From contig JANRDC010000004.1 of NCBI GenBank assembly GCA_030726725.1, forward strand, positions 1 to 64,000: a stretch of 64,000 nucleotides of DNA. Direction: 5' to 3'. The notes below the pieces were generated by a model that saw only the letters and a program-made list of their open reading frames with translations, was not told the origin of the DNA and searched no databases. Source of the DNA: Flavobacteriaceae bacterium. GTDB lineage: Bacteria; Bacteroidota; Bacteroidia; Flavobacteriales; Flavobacteriaceae. Of the stretch, positions 9,489 through 20,027 are shown in pieces; position 1 is the stretch's first letter, and each line of letters begins with the position of its first letter. The translations under genes and the position numbers were made by a program.

Positions 9489-10889
9489 ATGTATGATGTT
9501 GCTGTACTCGGAGCTGGACCTGGAGGTTATGTCGCTGCGATTCGCTGTGCCCAGTTGGGATTAAAAACGGTTTTAATTGAAAAGTACGACACCTTAGGTG
9601 GTACTTGTCTCAATGTGGGTTGTATCCCCTCAAAAACGCTATTGGACTCCTCCCACCACTACGAAACTGCTGTTCATCAGTTTAAAGAACACGGAATTGA
9701 TATCGAAGGCAGCATTAAGGTGAACTTAGCGCAAATGATCGCCCGAAAAGATGAGGTAGTAGCGACCACTACCAAGGGTATTGATTTTTTGATGGATAAA
9801 AACAAAGTAGAAGTAATTCACGGCAAGGGATCATTTGTCGATGCACATACGCTTGAAGTTGTTGGTGGAGATGGGAAAAAAAATAAAGTTTCAGCCAAAA
9901 ACATCATTATTGCTACGGGATCAAAGCCGGCCACACTTCCATTTGCACCGGTGGACAAAGAACGCATTATCACTTCAACAGAGGCGTTAAAGCTCAAAGA
10001 AATTCCCAAGCACTTATTGGTTATTGGCGGCGGAGTTATCGGCTTAGAATTAGGTCAGGTATACCACAGATTGGGTGCTCAAGTCACCGTGATTGAATAC
10101 ATGGACGGGATTATACCGGGTATGGATAAATCTCTGTCCAAAGAGTTACTCCGGGTGTTGAAAAAGCAAAAAATGCAATTTGCCTTAAGCCATAAAGTGA
10201 GCAAGGTAACCCGCGTTAAAGATCAAGTGGTTGTGGAAGCTACAGACAGCAAGGGTAATGTTGTGTCTTTTGAAGGGGATTATTGCTTGGTGGCTATTGG
10301 CCGAAAAGCTTATACGGATGGCTTAGGTTTGGATCAAGTAGGAATCCATACCGATGAACGCGGTAGAATTCAAACCAATGAGCATCTGCAGACCAATATT
10401 CCCCATATCTACGCTTTAGGCGATGTGGTGAAAGGTGCTATGTTGGCCCACAAGGCCGAAGAAGAGGGTGTGCTCGTTGCAGAAACCATTGCGGGTCAAA
10501 AACCGCACATCAACTACAATTTGATTCCGGGAGTTGTTTACACTTGGCCAGAGGTAGCAGGAGTAGGGCAAACCGAAGAACAGCTTCAACTGGCAGAAAT
10601 CCCTTATAAAGCCGGATCTTTTCCGATGCGCGCGCTGGGTAGATCTAGAGCAAGCATGGATACAGATGGATTTGTCAAGATATTGGCACACGCCAAAACC
10701 GATGAAGTATTGGGGGTTCATATGATTGGCGCTCGTTGTGCAGACTTAATTGCTGAAGCAGTAACAGCCATGGAGTTTAGGGCTTCAGCAGAGGATATTG
10801 CCCGTATGAGCCACGCACACCCCACGTATGCAGAGGCGATCAAGGAAGCCGCACTTGCAGCTACTGACAATCGCGCAATCCACAGTTAA
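9489..10889 (+). CDS. lpdA: Dihydrolipoyl dehydrogenase
   Basis: GAGPGGYVAAIRCAQLG, redox disulfide GGTCLNVGCIPSK, C-terminal HAHPTYAEA. Confidence 0.97.
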   Translation: MYDVAVLGAGPGGYVAAIRCAQLGLKTVLIEKYDTLGGTCLNVGCIPSKTLLDSSHHYETAVHQFKEHGIDIEGSIKVNLAQMIARKDEVVATTTKGIDFLMDKNKVEVIHGKGSFVDAHTLEVVGGDGKKNKVSAKNIIIATGSKPATLPFAPVDKERIITSTEALKLKEIPKHLLVIGGGVIGLELGQVYHRLGAQVTVIEYMDGIIPGMDKSLSKELLRVLKKQKMQFALSHKVSKVTRVKDQVVVEATDSKGNVVSFEGDYCLVAIGRKAYTDGLGLDQVGIHTDERGRIQTNEHLQTNIPHIYALGDVVKGAMLAHKAEEEGVLVAETIAGQKPHINYNLIPGVVYTWPEVAGVGQTEEQLQLAEIPYKAGSFPMRALGRSRASMDTDGFVKILAHAKTDEVLGVHMIGARCADLIAEAVTAMEFRASAEDIARMSHAHPTYAEAIKEAALAATDNRAIHS

Positions 10890-10910
10890 ATCCATGAAAT
10901 ACCCTCCAAA

Positions 10911-12251
10911 ATGCTAGATACTCGCTGGGCCAAACATTTGGAGGATAACTTTAGTGAACTGCTGGACAAGCATTTTATCGTAGCCTGTAGCGGTGGTGTC
11001 GACAGTGTTGTATTGGCTCATTTATGCGCAGGTCAACACCTGAATTTTTCATTGGCTCATGTCAATTTCCAGTTGCGCGGAAGGGAGAGTGATCTCGATG
11101 CAGATTTTGTTCGCGACCTCGCTAAAAAACTAGGTGTTGATTTTTATTTACATGCTTGTCATACAGATTCTTATGCTGCGGAACACAAAGTATCTATTCA
11201 AGTAGCTGCTCGTGAAATTCGGTATGAGTGGTTTAAAGAATTGGCTCGTGAAACGGGCGCATTTGCCGTGTTAACCGCCCATCATTTAGATGATTCATTG
11301 GAAAACTTTGCACTGCAGGCAGCCAGAGGTTCTGGATTAAAAGGTTTGCTGGGTGTGCCACAGAAAAGAGATATTTTTTGGCGTCCCTTATTGCCGTTCA
11401 ACAAGTCTGAACTGCTGGATTGGGCAGCAAAAAAACAATATACTTGGCGAGAAGATAAAAGCAATGCTCTTTCGGATTACACCCGAAATAAAGTGCGAAA
11501 CGATTTGTTTCCGATTTGGTTTAGCCTTTTTCCCGAAGCCAAAAACAACTTGTCAAAAACTCAGGAAAACCTGAATGCCGATTACCTGTTATTAGAAGCT
11601 TATCTAGATATGGCCAAAGCTCAATGTCTCCAAAATAACACCTTGGATCTGGATGCTATTCATCGTTTTGCATCTGCTGCGTCAACCAACCGACAGAACG
11701 AACTGGCCATCGCTTTAGTCCATGCCTTGTTGAGACCTTACGGCTTTGATACCACTTCCGTGTCCAGTGAATGGTTGTTTAGTGGTAGATCGGGCACTAA
11801 GGTGTATACGCCCACCAGTATTTTACACAAAAATCGACATACTATTCTGATTGAAAGCATCGAGCAATCTGCGCATACAAAAGAGACCTATTATTTAGAC
11901 AATCTTGAAGGACACCTGAATCACCCCATAAAAATTCAATGGTCGATCACTGACCATCAGTCATCAATGGCCTTTAATCGGGTATACTTTGATGCGGAAA
12001 CGCTTGAGTTTCCCTTGGTACTGCGCAAGCGAATTCCTGGAGATGTGTTGTATCCCACAGAAATGAAAGGAAGCAAAAAGCTCAGTAAGTTTTTTAAAGA
12101 TCAAAAGTTTTCAACTCCTATGAAAGACGCACAGTGGTTGCTATGCAATGCAGATCAATCCATAGTGTGGGTGGTGGGGGTTCGTCAAGATAGGCGGTGG
12201 TCCGTGCAACAAACAACAAAAAAAATACTATGCGTACATTACGACAATTAA
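10911..12251 (+). CDS. tilS: tRNA(Ile)-lysidine synthetase
   Basis: PP-loop SGGVDSVVLAHL and TilS C-terminal domain. Confidence 0.95.
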   Translation: MLDTRWAKHLEDNFSELLDKHFIVACSGGVDSVVLAHLCAGQHLNFSLAHVNFQLRGRESDLDADFVRDLAKKLGVDFYLHACHTDSYAAEHKVSIQVAAREIRYEWFKELARETGAFAVLTAHHLDDSLENFALQAARGSGLKGLLGVPQKRDIFWRPLLPFNKSELLDWAAKKQYTWREDKSNALSDYTRNKVRNDLFPIWFSLFPEAKNNLSKTQENLNADYLLLEAYLDMAKAQCLQNNTLDLDAIHRFASAASTNRQNELAIALVHALLRPYGFDTTSVSSEWLFSGRSGTKVYTPTSILHKNRHTILIESIEQSAHTKETYYLDNLEGHLNHPIKIQWSITDHQSSMAFNRVYFDAETLEFPLVLRKRIPGDVLYPTEMKGSKKLSKFFKDQKFSTPMKDAQWLLCNADQSIVWVVGVRQDRRWSVQQTTKKILCVHYDN

Positions 12252-14203
12252 TTTATCTGTGCTTATCCCTATGCTCACTCCATGCTTTTGGCCAAAAAGT
12301 CGATGAGCTGGTTCAGTGGAATCATACTTTAAATCAAGTCAATGATTCGGTTTACGAGTTGGTGTTTACCGCAAAAATAGCTCCGAATTGGCATATTTAT
12401 TCAGCGTATACAGATCCTGACGGTTCTATGCCCGCCGAATTTACCTATCGAGGGGTAGGAACCGATTTTCTCTTGTTGGGTTCTTTGGAGGAAGGTCCCA
12501 CGGTGCAGCAATACAGCGATGTTTTTGAGGTCACCGAAACATATTTTGTCGATGAATTAATCTGGAAACAAAAGATTCAATCGATTTCAGGTCCCTTAGC
12601 CGTGATTAAGGTTGATTTGTTTTACCAATTGTGTCAAGAGGTCTGTATTCCAGTAGACAAAACTTTCGAATTTTATGCCGGGGGCAAATCATCTGCTGAT
12701 TCAGAAACGACCATCAGTGATCGCGATCGCACCATGAGTGAGGCACTTGTGCTTCCCCTGAAAAACAAACAACTACTCGAGTCCTCTACCACTGATTCAA
12801 GGGTTGCCCAACAAGGACTTTGGACTATTTTCACCCTGGGCTTTTTAGGTGGATTAATCGCTTTGTTAACCCCCTGTGTATTCCCCATGATTCCGCTCAC
12901 TGTATCGTACTTTACCAAACAGTCCAGCAACAGACGTCAAGGAATTGCACAGGCGCTTTGGTACGGATTTTTTATCGTGTTCATCTACGGCTTGTTGAGT
13001 GTGCCATTCCATGTATTTGCTTCGGTAGACGCACAGATACTCAATCAAATGGCTACTAATGTTTGGCTAAATACCGTCTTTTTTGTCGTGTTTGTCTTTT
13101 TTGCCATTTCCTTTTTTGGATATTTTGAGTTGACCTTACCCAGTAGTTGGGCACACAAAATGGATGACAACTCCAACAAAAAAGGAGGGATTGTGGGTAT
13201 TTTCTTTATGGCTTTAACGCTGGCGATCGTGTCCTTTTCATGTACAGGTCCTATTTTGGGGGGATTGCTTGGATCAACTGCTTTGGCCGAAGGATCTGTC
13301 GCTTGGAATTTGACCGTAGGTATGCTTGGTTTTGGGTTAGCACTAGCACTACCTTTCGGATTGTTCGCTCTTTTTCCAGGTATGCTTCAGTCATTGCCTA
13401 AGTCTGGAAGCTGGATGACGGATGTCAAGGTGGTGCTCGGATTTCTTGAACTTGGTTTAGCGCTTAAGTTTTTGTCTAATGCTGATTTAGTCGGTCATTG
13501 GGGACTCTTAAAAAGAGAAGTGTTTTTAGGTATTTGGGCCGTGCTGGCCTTCTTATTGGCTGCGTATTTATTCGGTCTTTACCGATTTCAGTCTTATGGC
13601 CCTAAAGGACCCAGAAAACCTTTTAAAATATTGTTGGGTGCGATTTCATTTGCCTTTGGGGTATACTTGATCGCAGGACTTAATCAAGTGGTTTCACTCC
13701 GTGCACTCAGCGGTTTTCCGCCCCCAGATTTTTACACATTATCCCAAGAAGAGAGTGACTGTCCACTAGGTTTGGATTGCTACAAAGATTTTGAACAAGG
13801 CTTTCAAGCCGCCCAAAAGCAAGGTAAGCCCATGTTGATCGACTTTACCGGCTGGGCTTGTGTGAATTGCCGCAAGATGGAGGAAGGGGTATGGACAGAT
13901 CCTGAGGTATACCAATACCTCAGTGAATCCGTTGTTTTGATCTCGCTTTACGTAGACGATCGTCAGGATTTATCCGAGGAGGATCGATTTGTTTTTCAAT
14001 TCCCCAACGGAAGGCTAAAGGAAATCAATAAAGTGGGGCAAAAGTGGGGCACTTTCCAGAACATCAACTTTAATGCGGTTTCTCAACCCTTCTATGTGTT
14101 GATGGATACAGAATACCATTTACTCCAACCACCGATACAAATGGCGGACAAAAAAACCTATATTGAATGGTTAAAAAAAGGGACTGAATCAAATCAACCA
14201 TAA
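12230..14203 (+). CDS. dsbD: Thiol:disulfide interchange protein DsbD family
   Basis: Signal peptide, DsbD N-domain, TM domain (LLTPCVFPMIPLTVSYF), C-terminal thioredoxin domain GWACVNCRKME. Likely start is ATG 12230, overlapping the tilS end. Confidence 0.93.
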   Translation: MRTLRQLIYLCLSLCSLHAFGQKVDELVQWNHTLNQVNDSVYELVFTAKIAPNWHIYSAYTDPDGSMPAEFTYRGVGTDFLLLGSLEEGPTVQQYSDVFEVTETYFVDELIWKQKIQSISGPLAVIKVDLFYQLCQEVCIPVDKTFEFYAGGKSSADSETTISDRDRTMSEALVLPLKNKQLLESSTTDSRVAQQGLWTIFTLGFLGGLIALLTPCVFPMIPLTVSYFTKQSSNRRQGIAQALWYGFFIVFIYGLLSVPFHVFASVDAQILNQMATNVWLNTVFFVVFVFFAISFFGYFELTLPSSWAHKMDDNSNKKGGIVGIFFMALTLAIVSFSCTGPILGGLLGSTALAEGSVAWNLTVGMLGFGLALALPFGLFALFPGMLQSLPKSGSWMTDVKVVLGFLELGLALKFLSNADLVGHWGLLKREVFLGIWAVLAFLLAAYLFGLYRFQSYGPKGPRKPFKILLGAISFAFGVYLIAGLNQVVSLRALSGFPPPDFYTLSQEESDCPLGLDCYKDFEQGFQAAQKQGKPMLIDFTGWACVNCRKMEEGVWTDPEVYQYLSESVVLISLYVDDRQDLSEEDRFVFQFPNGRLKEINKVGQKWGTFQNINFNAVSQPFYVLMDTEYHLLQPPIQMADKKTYIEWLKKGTESNQP

Positions 14204-14207
14204 CCTC

Positions 14208-16595
14208 ATGAAAAGAGCGATTAAAATTTTAGGATATACTTTATTGTTTTTGGGCGTATTGGCCATGGGCCTGTTTATATGGACCAGAAGTCTAAAACCC
14301 CAGTATTCCGGTCAACTGACTCTGGATGGAATGAAGTCACCCGTCACCGTTTATTTTGATGCATACGGCGTTCCACATATCGAGGCAGAAAGTGAGCTAG
14401 ACGCGACCATTGCTTTGGGATATGTACACGCACAAGATCGTTTGTGGCAAATGGAATTGCTCAGGCGTATCGGCAGGGGAGAATTATCTGCCCTTTTCGG
14501 TGATCGCGCGTACGCTACAGATCAGTTGTTTCTCACCTTAGGCATCCAAGAGAATTCACAAAGACAAATAGAGGCGCTTAAATCTACAGATCCTGAATTT
14601 CAATTGATTCAAGCGTATTTATCCGGGATAAATCAGTTTCAAGAACAGGGACCTACACCCATAGAATTTTATTTGACAGGGGTAGAAAAAAGACCGTTCA
14701 CCATCCAGGATGTATACAATTCATTGGGTTATATGGCCTTTAGTTTTGCTATAGGACACCGCACTGATCCGTTGATCACTTATATCAACAACACCCTAGG
14801 CAAAGAGTATATAGCAGATTTAGCCTTGGAATACGATGATCAATACCTGCAAATTCCTCACGCTGGAAATGCAGCGCCAAAAGAGGCATTGGCCATGGTG
14901 CATTGGATTGATCAAGCCATGAGTCAATTACCTGTACCCAGTTTTATCGGAAGCAATTCTTGGGTGTTAGGTCCCGAGAAAACTGAGGGTGGAAAAGTTA
15001 TTTTGGCCAACGACCCACACATCGGATTTTCGTCTCCGTCTGTTTGGTTTGAGGCCCATATCAAAACCCCTACATACGAGAAATACGGTTATCACATCGC
15101 AGGTGTACCTATTCCACTTTTGGCGCACAATAGATCCTATGCTAATGGGTTAACCATGTTTGAAAACGATGATTTAGACCTGTATCAAGAAACCCTAAAT
15201 CCGGATAATCCCCAACAATATCTCACTGATCAAGGCTGGGTTGATTTTGGTATTCGACGATACGAAATCGCGGTAAAAGGGGAGAAGCAACCCAGAGTTT
15301 TGGAAGTTAAAGACACCCATCACGGGCCGGTCATGTCTGATTTATTACCCCATGGATTTGATCAATCTGTCATCGCTTCAAACTGGGTCTATACCCAGAT
15401 GGAATTCGATGCCATAAAATCGCTGTATGCGCTGCAACACGCCAGTGATATCGCTGATTTTGCTGCTCATCTTCCAGAAATCAAAGCGCCGGGATTAAAT
15501 ATGATGTACGGCGATCAAAACGACAATATCGCTTGGTGGGCTATTGGCCAATTGTACAGCACTACAGATTCTATAGCTCCTCACTTTATCAAAACAGGAG
15601 TAACCACCAAAGACAGCCACATCAATTTATATCCGTTTGACAACAATCCACAATCGGTAAACCCTGAAAGCAACTACGTTTTTACGGCCAATAATGCCAC
15701 TTCAACCATGGATGGAGTTGTTTTTCCAGGTTATTACGCTCCCGATTCCAGGGCAAGAAGAATTGATCAACTTTTGAACACGGACAAAAAATGGGATAAA
15801 GACCAAGTTGCCGAGATGATGTTCGACGACACCTCTTCTATTGCCGCTCAGCTCGGAACAGCATGGTTGGCACAGATGGATCAACAAGATTTGTCTCCTC
15901 AAGGAAAGCAGTTGATACAGATTTTGCAACAGTGGAAGGGTAATTATGGACTGGAGGAATTGGCCCCGGCATTTTTTCACCGATGGGAATACGAATGGTT
16001 GTCTTCCGTGTTTTCCGATGAATTGGGTGCGGAAAATTTTAGTCAATTTTTAAACACCCACTTTGCCAAGCGTTTGGTTCGTCCATTGACCCAAAAAGAT
16101 AATTCTGTTTGGTTTGACAACGTACAAACCTCAGAAAAAGAAACTAAATCCGACTTGTTAAGGGTTTCATTTGACCGAGCTATTACCGCTCTTTCCGAGG
16201 AGTTGGGACCAGACCCAAGTCAATGGCAATGGTCAAAAGTCCATACCGTGACCCATGCCCATCCGCTGGGAAGTATCGCTGCATTGGCCCCCATTTTTAA
16301 CGTAGGCCCATTTGCTGCTACCGGGTCTAGAGAGGTGATCAACAATATGGCTTTTAAATACACAGGGTCTGTTTATTACCCAGTGGACCACGGGCCATCC
16401 ACCCGGCGAATCGTCGATTTTAGCGATATAGAACATTCGATCAGTATTCTCCCCACAGGACAGTCTGGAAACCCTTTTTCGCCGCATTACAATGACCAAG
16501 CTGAACTATATCACCAAGGTAAGTTTAGATTGATGATGATGAATTGGGAGGAAATTAAAGCGCAATCCACTCGATTAGAATTATTGCCCCATTAG
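14208..16595 (+). CDS. Penicillin acylase family protein (Ntn hydrolase)
   Basis: DAYGVPHIEAESELDATIALGYVHAQDRLWQME and autocleavage region GSNSWVLGPEKTEGGKVILANDPH. Confidence 0.93.
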   Translation: MKRAIKILGYTLLFLGVLAMGLFIWTRSLKPQYSGQLTLDGMKSPVTVYFDAYGVPHIEAESELDATIALGYVHAQDRLWQMELLRRIGRGELSALFGDRAYATDQLFLTLGIQENSQRQIEALKSTDPEFQLIQAYLSGINQFQEQGPTPIEFYLTGVEKRPFTIQDVYNSLGYMAFSFAIGHRTDPLITYINNTLGKEYIADLALEYDDQYLQIPHAGNAAPKEALAMVHWIDQAMSQLPVPSFIGSNSWVLGPEKTEGGKVILANDPHIGFSSPSVWFEAHIKTPTYEKYGYHIAGVPIPLLAHNRSYANGLTMFENDDLDLYQETLNPDNPQQYLTDQGWVDFGIRRYEIAVKGEKQPRVLEVKDTHHGPVMSDLLPHGFDQSVIASNWVYTQMEFDAIKSLYALQHASDIADFAAHLPEIKAPGLNMMYGDQNDNIAWWAIGQLYSTTDSIAPHFIKTGVTTKDSHINLYPFDNNPQSVNPESNYVFTANNATSTMDGVVFPGYYAPDSRARRIDQLLNTDKKWDKDQVAEMMFDDTSSIAAQLGTAWLAQMDQQDLSPQGKQLIQILQQWKGNYGLEELAPAFFHRWEYEWLSSVFSDELGAENFSQFLNTHFAKRLVRPLTQKDNSVWFDNVQTSEKETKSDLLRVSFDRAITALSEELGPDPSQWQWSKVHTVTHAHPLGSIAALAPIFNVGPFAATGSREVINNMAFKYTGSVYYPVDHGPSTRRIVDFSDIEHSISILPTGQSGNPFSPHYNDQAELYHQGKFRLMMMNWEEIKAQSTRLELLPH

Positions 16596-16623
16596 CGAAT
16601 TCATTGTTCGTTGATCGTTTTTT

Positions 16624-16654
16624 CAGAGTCGCCACGGGCGACTCTGTTATTTTT
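16624..16654 (+). terminator. Stem-loop with T-rich tail between the acylase gene and yifB
   Basis: CAGAGTCGCC-ACG-GGCGACTCTG perfect 10-bp stem followed by TTATTTTT. Confidence 0.65.
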
Positions 16655-16659
16655 ATGAC

Positions 16660-18198
16660 ATGTTATGCAAAGGATTTACGGGAGCCCTCAAGGGAATAGA
16701 AGCTGAATTAATCACAGTTGAGGTACAGGCTGATCGTGGGGTGGGATACCATTTAGTAGGGATGCCTGATGTTGCAGTTCGCGAAAGCCAATACAGAATT
16801 GCTGCCGCACTTAAATCATGCGGATTGAAAATGATGGTGAAACGAATGACGATTAACCTGACACCCGCTGACATCCGAAAGCAAGGTACTGGTTTCGATT
16901 TGCCCATTGCCTTAGGGATTTTACAGAGTTCAGGACAGTTGATGACGGATCAACTGTCGCATTTGATGATTGTTGGCGCCCTTTCCCTCGATGGTAGTAT
17001 TTTGCCTGTACCAGGCACCCTTTCCATGGCCAAGTGCGCACTGCGTCACGGCCTTCAAGGAATCATCGTCCCATGGGAAAATAGCCGTGAAGCAGCACTG
17101 GTAGAGGGCATCCCTGTATACGGAGCAAAACACCTGACACAGATCACTTCTTTTCTGGTCGGTGGCACCTGGCTGAAACCGATCAAAAAAGTAAAAATTG
17201 ACCAAATAACGCGTGGTGTTCCCCCAGTAGATTTATCACAAATCAGGGGGCAAATGATGGCCAAAAGGGCATTGGAAATTTCATCGTTGGGCAACCATCA
17301 TATGCTGATGATGGGTCCTCCTGGGGTTGGGAAAACATTGCTGGCACAGGCAATTTCTGGCATACTTCCCGCCATGAGCGATCAGGAAATTCAAGAGGTT
17401 ACTCAGGTCTATTCCGCCCGTAATCACCTAGCAGAGCGCCTCATCAATTGTTTCAGACCATTTAGACAACCACACCACAACTGTACATCAGCGGGTATGT
17501 TGGGCGGAGGAAATCCGATGTTGCCAGGAGAAGTGTCTCTGGCCCACCGTGGTGTGCTCTATCTGGATGAGCTACCAGAGTTTCGAAAAAATGTATTGGA
17601 AGGATTGAGACAACCCTTAGAAGCTCAGAAAATAATTTTGGCGCGCGGTGGGTATCATTTGGAACTTCCCGCTTCATTTACCTTGATTGCCAGTATGAAT
17701 CCCAGTCCTTATCAATATGAAGAAGACCGTGCTCAACCGCAAGCAAAGACAGATGCTTATCGAGACAAACAATACAGGCAGAGGATTTCACAGCCACTAT
17801 TGGACCGAATACCACTTCAGATCGATATGCCAAAACTCAGTCAAGAAGAACTTTTGGATGCGCCTATTGGTCCATCTTCCCCAATGGTGTTGGCGCGCAT
17901 AGAGCGCAGCTACCGGTATAGACAGGAACGTATCGCTCAGGAAATAGACACTCCTGAATTGTGGTGGCAAAAAGTGGAAAAAGATGCCCAGATAAAGCTG
18001 TTTTGGGTGAGGTATATGAAGGAAAAGAAGTATTCAGTGCGCACACAGTCCATGATTTTTGATGTGGCGCGAACTATAGCTGACCTCGCACAATCTGAAC
18101 ACATCGCGCTAGAGCATATTTATGAAGCCATTCAATACAGATCACTCGATCGATATTTTGAAGAAAATTCATCGGTGAACAGAATTTTGAATATATGA
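16660..18198 (+). CDS. YifB family Mg chelatase-like AAA ATPase (ComM-like)
   Basis: N-terminal Lon-like domain, Walker A GPPGVGKTLLAQAI, FRQPHHNCTSAGMLGGG. Confidence 0.95.
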   Translation: MLCKGFTGALKGIEAELITVEVQADRGVGYHLVGMPDVAVRESQYRIAAALKSCGLKMMVKRMTINLTPADIRKQGTGFDLPIALGILQSSGQLMTDQLSHLMIVGALSLDGSILPVPGTLSMAKCALRHGLQGIIVPWENSREAALVEGIPVYGAKHLTQITSFLVGGTWLKPIKKVKIDQITRGVPPVDLSQIRGQMMAKRALEISSLGNHHMLMMGPPGVGKTLLAQAISGILPAMSDQEIQEVTQVYSARNHLAERLINCFRPFRQPHHNCTSAGMLGGGNPMLPGEVSLAHRGVLYLDELPEFRKNVLEGLRQPLEAQKIILARGGYHLELPASFTLIASMNPSPYQYEEDRAQPQAKTDAYRDKQYRQRISQPLLDRIPLQIDMPKLSQEELLDAPIGPSSPMVLARIERSYRYRQERIAQEIDTPELWWQKVEKDAQIKLFWVRYMKEKKYSVRTQSMIFDVARTIADLAQSEHIALEHIYEAIQYRSLDRYFEENSSVNRILNI

Positions 18199-18343
18199 AA
18201 ATATTGATATTAAACATTTGATATACAATGACTTAAATATGTTTATTCCCCTTTGAAAATAGCGTACATTTCAAGTTTGTATTCATCGGTTCAAGCAATC
18301 TTTTACCTTTGATTTATTGGAATACTTGCCTTGAAATTAAACT

Positions 18344-20020
18344 ATGGAACTCAATAAGTACAGCAAAAATGTAACTCAAGATCCTACGCAACCTGCTGCT
18401 CAAGCCATGCTGCACGCTTTGGGATTAAGCGTAGAGGATTTAAAAAAACCATTTATCGGTATTGCAAGCACTGGATACGAGGGAAATCCTTGTAATATGC
18501 ACCTCAATGATTTGGCTAAATCAATCAAAAAAGGGGTTCAAGACACCGATATGATCGGGCTTGTTTTTCATACCATTGGTGTGAGTGATGGAATTTCCAT
18601 GGGAACTTCTGGAATGAGGTATTCTTTGCCCTCTAGAGATATTATTGCCGACTCTATGGAAACGGTTGTTCAGGCCATGAGTTACGATGGTTTGATCCCT
18701 GTGGTGGGTTGTGACAAAAACATGCCTGGAGCACTGATGGCCATGCTTCGCCTAAATCGCCCATCTATTCTGGTCTATGGGGGTACCATCGCCTCTGGTT
18801 GTTACAACGGAAAAAAATTAGATGTGGTCTCTGCTTTCGAAGCATGGGGAGAAAAAGTAGCGGGAACGATCACAGAAAAGGACTACCAAGGTGTAATTCT
18901 CAATGCTTGCCCAGGTCCAGGTGCTTGTGGAGGAATGTATACGGCCAATACCATGGCCTCAGCCATAGAAGCCATGGGAATGGCTTTGCCTTATAACTCA
19001 TCAAATCCCGCCAACGATGAACTCAAGGTCAGTGATGCTGAGCGCGCAGGACAAGCTTTGCGTTTGCTGATTGAAAAAGACCTCAAGCCCAAAGATATTG
19101 TAACCAAAAAGTCGTTGGAAAATGCTTTTAAAGTCATTACGGTACTCGGAGGATCCACCAACGCAGTATTGCATATGTTGGCTATTGCCCACGCTGCAGA
19201 TATTCACTGGACGCTAGAGGATTTTCAAAAAATATCGGACAGTACACCATTTTTAGCTGACTTAAAACCCAGTGGTCAATTCTTGATGGAGGATCTCCAC
19301 GCTGTAGGCGGTGTTCCCGCTGTGATGAAGTTTATGTTGGCCAATGGTATGTTACATGGGGATTGCATGACCGTTACTGGAAAAACCATTGCTGAAAACC
19401 TGGCAGATGTTCCTGACTTAGCACCCGATCAAAAAGTGATTTATCCTTTGGATCACCCCATCAAAGAAAGTGGGCATATCAGAATACTTTTCGGCAATTT
19501 AGCTGAAGAAGGTGCTGTAGCAAAAATAACCGGTAAAGAAGGTTTGTATTTCCAAGGCCCTGCTCGTGTTTTCGAGGGCGAATATGCCGCCAACGATGGA
19601 ATTCAAGCGGGTATGGTCAAATCAGGAGACGTAGTAGTTATTCGCTATGAGGGACCTCAAGGAGGACCTGGAATGCCAGAAATGTTAAAACCTACAGCAG
19701 CCATCATGGGAGCGGGACTCGGTAAGTCGGTGGCACTGATTACCGATGGAAGGTTTTCCGGAGGAACACACGGATTTGTCGTGGGCCACGTATCTCCAGA
19801 AGCGCAGTGCGGAGGAAATATTGCACTAGTTCAAGATGGTGACATCATCACCATAGATGCCAAAACCAATGCTATATCTGTGGCACTTTCAGATCAAGAA
19901 CTAGCTGATCGAAGAGCTCAGTGGGTGGCACCAGCTTTAAAAATCACTAAAGGAAGCATGTACAAATATGCCAAAACAGTTTCATCCGCATCAAAAGGAT
20001 GTACCACAGACCAATTTTAG
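18344..20020 (+). CDS. ilvD: Dihydroxy-acid dehydratase
   Basis: [59 protein letters not shown]. Confidence 0.98.
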   Translation: MELNKYSKNVTQDPTQPAAQAMLHALGLSVEDLKKPFIGIASTGYEGNPCNMHLNDLAKSIKKGVQDTDMIGLVFHTIGVSDGISMGTSGMRYSLPSRDIIADSMETVVQAMSYDGLIPVVGCDKNMPGALMAMLRLNRPSILVYGGTIASGCYNGKKLDVVSAFEAWGEKVAGTITEKDYQGVILNACPGPGACGGMYTANTMASAIEAMGMALPYNSSNPANDELKVSDAERAGQALRLLIEKDLKPKDIVTKKSLENAFKVITVLGGSTNAVLHMLAIAHAADIHWTLEDFQKISDSTPFLADLKPSGQFLMEDLHAVGGVPAVMKFMLANGMLHGDCMTVTGKTIAENLADVPDLAPDQKVIYPLDHPIKESGHIRILFGNLAEEGAVAKITGKEGLYFQGPARVFEGEYAANDGIQAGMVKSGDVVVIRYEGPQGGPGMPEMLKPTAAIMGAGLGKSVALITDGRFSGGTHGFVVGHVSPEAQCGGNIALVQDGDIITIDAKTNAISVALSDQELADRRAQWVAPALKITKGSMYKYAKTVSSASKGCTTDQF

Positions 20021-20027
20021 TAAGTAT

